DNA of 64,000 bases from an uncultured Oenococcus sp. (GTDB lineage: Bacteria; Bacillota; Bacilli; Lactobacillales; Lactobacillaceae). Shown piece after piece: positions 62,284 through 64,000 of the stretch (positions within the stretch are counted from its first letter, which is position 1; every line of letters begins with the position of its first letter). Location of the stretch: contig CAKQDH010000003.1 of assembly GCA_934229385.1 (NCBI GenBank), positions 62,001-126,000 of the forward strand, given 5' to 3'. A program made the position numbers and the translations under genes. The notes beneath the pieces were generated by a model. It made no database searches. It saw nothing but the letters and a program-made list of their open reading frames with translations, and was not told where the DNA came from.

Positions 62284-64000
62284 TTATTTACTATGATCGT
62301 CATCATTTTTTGAGGGCTTATTAGATTGATCCTGGTTATTATCAGAACTATTATCCTTGTCTGAACTAGAAGTTAGGTTAGAAGTTGTGTCTTCTTCTTG
62401 CTGCTTCTTTTCAGCGGCTTCTTTAGTTTGTTCATAAGAAAGGGGTTTAGAAGACTCATTTTGTTGTTTATTGCCACCAGGAAGATGGCCAGTTTTATAC
62501 AAAGACTTAATTTGGGCTTCATTTAACGTTTCATATTCTCGCAAAGCATTAGCGATCGCATGATGTTGCTTTGAATGTCCTGTTATAATATTAACTGCTC
62601 TCTGATATGCTTCATTAGTTAATCGATGGACTTCCTCATCAATCAATTCACTGGTCCGCTGAGAATATTCGGGATTGGGATTCACTTGTTCTTGCATAGT
62701 TGCATTAGCGTTCCCTTCTAATTGAACCATACCTAATTTTTTAGACATCCCAAATTCTGTAACCATTCTTCTAGCCAATTGAGTGGCCTGCTGAAAATCA
62801 TTAGCTGCACCAGAACTAGCTTGATGATAAATAATCATTTCAGCAGCTCTACCACCCATGAGCCCAGCAAGTTGTTCCTTAGCATCCTTTTCTGTTAATA
62901 GAGAAGTTTCTTCTTTAGGCATCATTAATGCAAATCCGCCTGTCCTTCCCCGAGGAACAATTGTAACTTTTCGTACTACCCTTGCATCACTCATTACAAG
63001 ACCAACAAGTGCATGACCAGCTTCATGGAAAGATACTCTTTCTCTTTCGGGGCCGGTAATTTTCTTATCTTTTTGAGCAGGACCAGCAATAATCCGGTCT
63101 TCAGCTTCGTCTAAATCAGCAGGTGTTATAGAGGATTTATTACCTCTTGCTGCCAAAAGTGCTGCTTCATTTAAAAGGTTCTCTAAATCGGAACCAACAA
63201 ATCCTGGTGTTTGTTGTGCAATTACTTTTAAATTAACTTTTTGATTAAGAGGCTTATTCTTTGCATGAACACGTAAAATCGCTTCTCGGCCTCTAACATC
63301 TGGAGCTCCAACCATAATTTTTCTATCAAAACGACCGGACCTAGTTAAAGCTGGATCTAAAAGCTCAGCTCTGTTAGTAGAAGCAAGGACAATCACACCT
63401 TCATTACCGACAAATCCATCCATTTCTATTAAAATTTGATTAAGGGTTTGCTCTCTTTCATCATTACCTCCGCCCATTCCGGCGCCACGACGACGGCCAA
63501 CAGCATCTATTTCATCAATAAAAATAATAGAAGGAGCAGCTTTTTTAGCATTCTCAAATAAACTGCGAACTCGGCTAGCTCCCACACCAACAAACATTTC
63601 AACAAAATCAGAACCAGAGATATTGAAGAAGGGGACTCTTGCTTCACCTGCAACAGCCTTTGCTAATAATGTTTTTCCGGTTCCTGGAGGGCCTTCTAAA
63701 AGAACTCCTTTTGGAATATGAGCTCCTAAACGTGTAAATTTTTTAGGGTCTTTTAAAAATTCAACAACTTCAACAAGTTCTTGTTTTTCAGCTTCTACAC
63801 CAGCAACGTCAGAAAAACGAACTTTATTTTTTTTAGGGTCAGATGGCTTAGTTTTAGATTGGCCAAAATTCATAAGGCCACCACCTCTACCAGCTCCTTT
63901 GCCTCCACGTTGACTACCAATTAACATCCAATATAATAAACCAAATAAAATTAAGGTTGGAATAGTAGCGGACAAAATTGAAGACCAAAAATTAGAAGGC
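62284..64000 (-). CDS. ftsH: ATP-dependent zinc metalloprotease FtsH (N-terminus off the right edge)
   Basis: Membrane AAA+ protease for quality control. The visible 571 codons are open to the window edge: the second membrane helix ([19 protein letters not shown]), AAA module with [10 protein letters not shown] (Walker A) and [17 protein letters not shown] (Walker B), the arginine-containing SRH, zinc site HEAGHAL, then a low-complexity Ser/Asn/Gln/Lys tail. The start and first membrane helix lie beyond 64000; the TTG at 63975 is internal. Followed by a terminator and hslO. Confidence 0.96.
   Translation of the reverse strand, partial: PSNFWSSILSATIPTLILFGLLYWMLIGSQRGGKGAGRGGGLMNFGQSKTKPSDPKKNKVRFSDVAGVEAEKQELVEVVEFLKDPKKFTRLGAHIPKGVLLEGPPGTGKTLLAKAVAGEARVPFFNISGSDFVEMFVGVGASRVRSLFENAKKAAPSIIFIDEIDAVGRRRGAGMGGGNDEREQTLNQILIEMDGFVGNEGVIVLASTNRAELLDPALTRSGRFDRKIMVGAPDVRGREAILRVHAKNKPLNQKVNLKVIAQQTPGFVGSDLENLLNEAALLAARGNKSSITPADLDEAEDRIIAGPAQKDKKITGPERERVSFHEAGHALVGLVMSDARVVRKVTIVPRGRTGGFALMMPKEETSLLTEKDAKEQLAGLMGGRAAEMIIYHQASSGAANDFQQATQLARRMVTEFGMSKKLGMVQLEGNANATMQEQVNPNPEYSQRTSELIDEEVHRLTNEAYQRAVNIITGHSKQHHAIANALREYETLNEAQIKSLYKTGHLPGGNKQQNESSKPLSYEQTKEAAEKKQQEEDTTSNLTSSSDKDNSSDNNQDQSNKPSKNDDDHSK

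Noticed and set aside
63975..63975. TTG at 63975 as the ftsH start
   Set aside because: The frame is open to the window edge and the preceding residues (PSNFWSSI) are conserved FtsH sequence.

Overview
The window is a compact, very AT-rich stretch of a low-GC Gram-positive chromosome. Gene content and order (rnc-ftsY-ylxM-ffh, plsX-acpP, rimP-nusA-rnpM-infB-rbfA, pcrA-ligA-camS, uvrB-uvrA, Gls24/FakA, a T-box before thrS, GalT of the Firmicute type, CcpA-like sites) point to Lactobacillales, most likely a fast-evolving, low-GC member of the Lactobacillaceae. The species cannot be named from sequence alone. Most genes are on the minus strand. No rRNA, insertion sequence, prophage or CRISPR array is visible.

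Layout. 1-4471: 5' part of pyruvate carboxylase (pyc), a divergent SorC-type regulator, biotin ligase birA and the debris of a dead gene. 4472-6700: thrS with a T-box leader. 6905-9018: a small hydrolase, an NlpC/P60 protein and a flavodoxin next to a 36-bp perfect palindrome. 9015-15219: mutS2, then ffh-ylxM-ftsY and rnc, with smc missing from its usual place. 15276-19023: acpP-plsX, fakA-gls24 and rpmB. 19176-22875: two tRNAs, a gene remnant, a deoxynucleoside kinase, a degenerate PAP2 protein and an LCP wall-polymer ligase. 23113-28380: rimP-nusA-rnpM-infB-rbfA, without ylxQ. 28487-33988: pcrA-ligA-camS. 34106-37358: tRNA-Arg, secG, gap, tRNA-Arg and a pnuC/deoxyribosyltransferase pair. 37452-42401: uvrB, uvrA. 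42581-48090: the galK-galT-galM operon facing phosphoglucomutase. 48193-53522: two YibE/F membrane proteins, a tyrosine phosphatase, gltX and the dITP/XTP pyrophosphatase. 53793-57979: dut-radA, two small orphans, gpmA and hsp20. 58494-64000: a prolyl aminopeptidase-like hydrolase, tRNA-Thr, tRNA-Asn, lysS, hslO and the C-terminal part of ftsH.

How the genes work together. BirA probably biotinylates pyruvate carboxylase. GalM/K/T plus phosphoglucomutase take galactose to glucose-6-phosphate (galE is not in the window). PnuC, the deoxyribosyltransferase and the deoxynucleoside kinase suggest nucleoside salvage. UvrA/B, PcrA, LigA, RadA, Dut and the dITP pyrophosphatase are genome maintenance. 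FtsH, HslO and Hsp20 are protein quality control.

The most unusual signals are losses of defining residues in otherwise intact proteins. ThrRS lacks all four residues of its HxxxH/CxxxH editing site. Hsp33 lacks all four zinc-binding redox-switch cysteines. A PAP2-family protein has lost its phosphatase signature, and CamS has no lipobox cysteine. In addition, at least fourteen genes have no Shine-Dalgarno sequence and carry a -10-like hexamer 6-9 nt before the start codon, which suggests widespread leaderless transcripts. Internal operon genes mostly have good ribosome binding sites.
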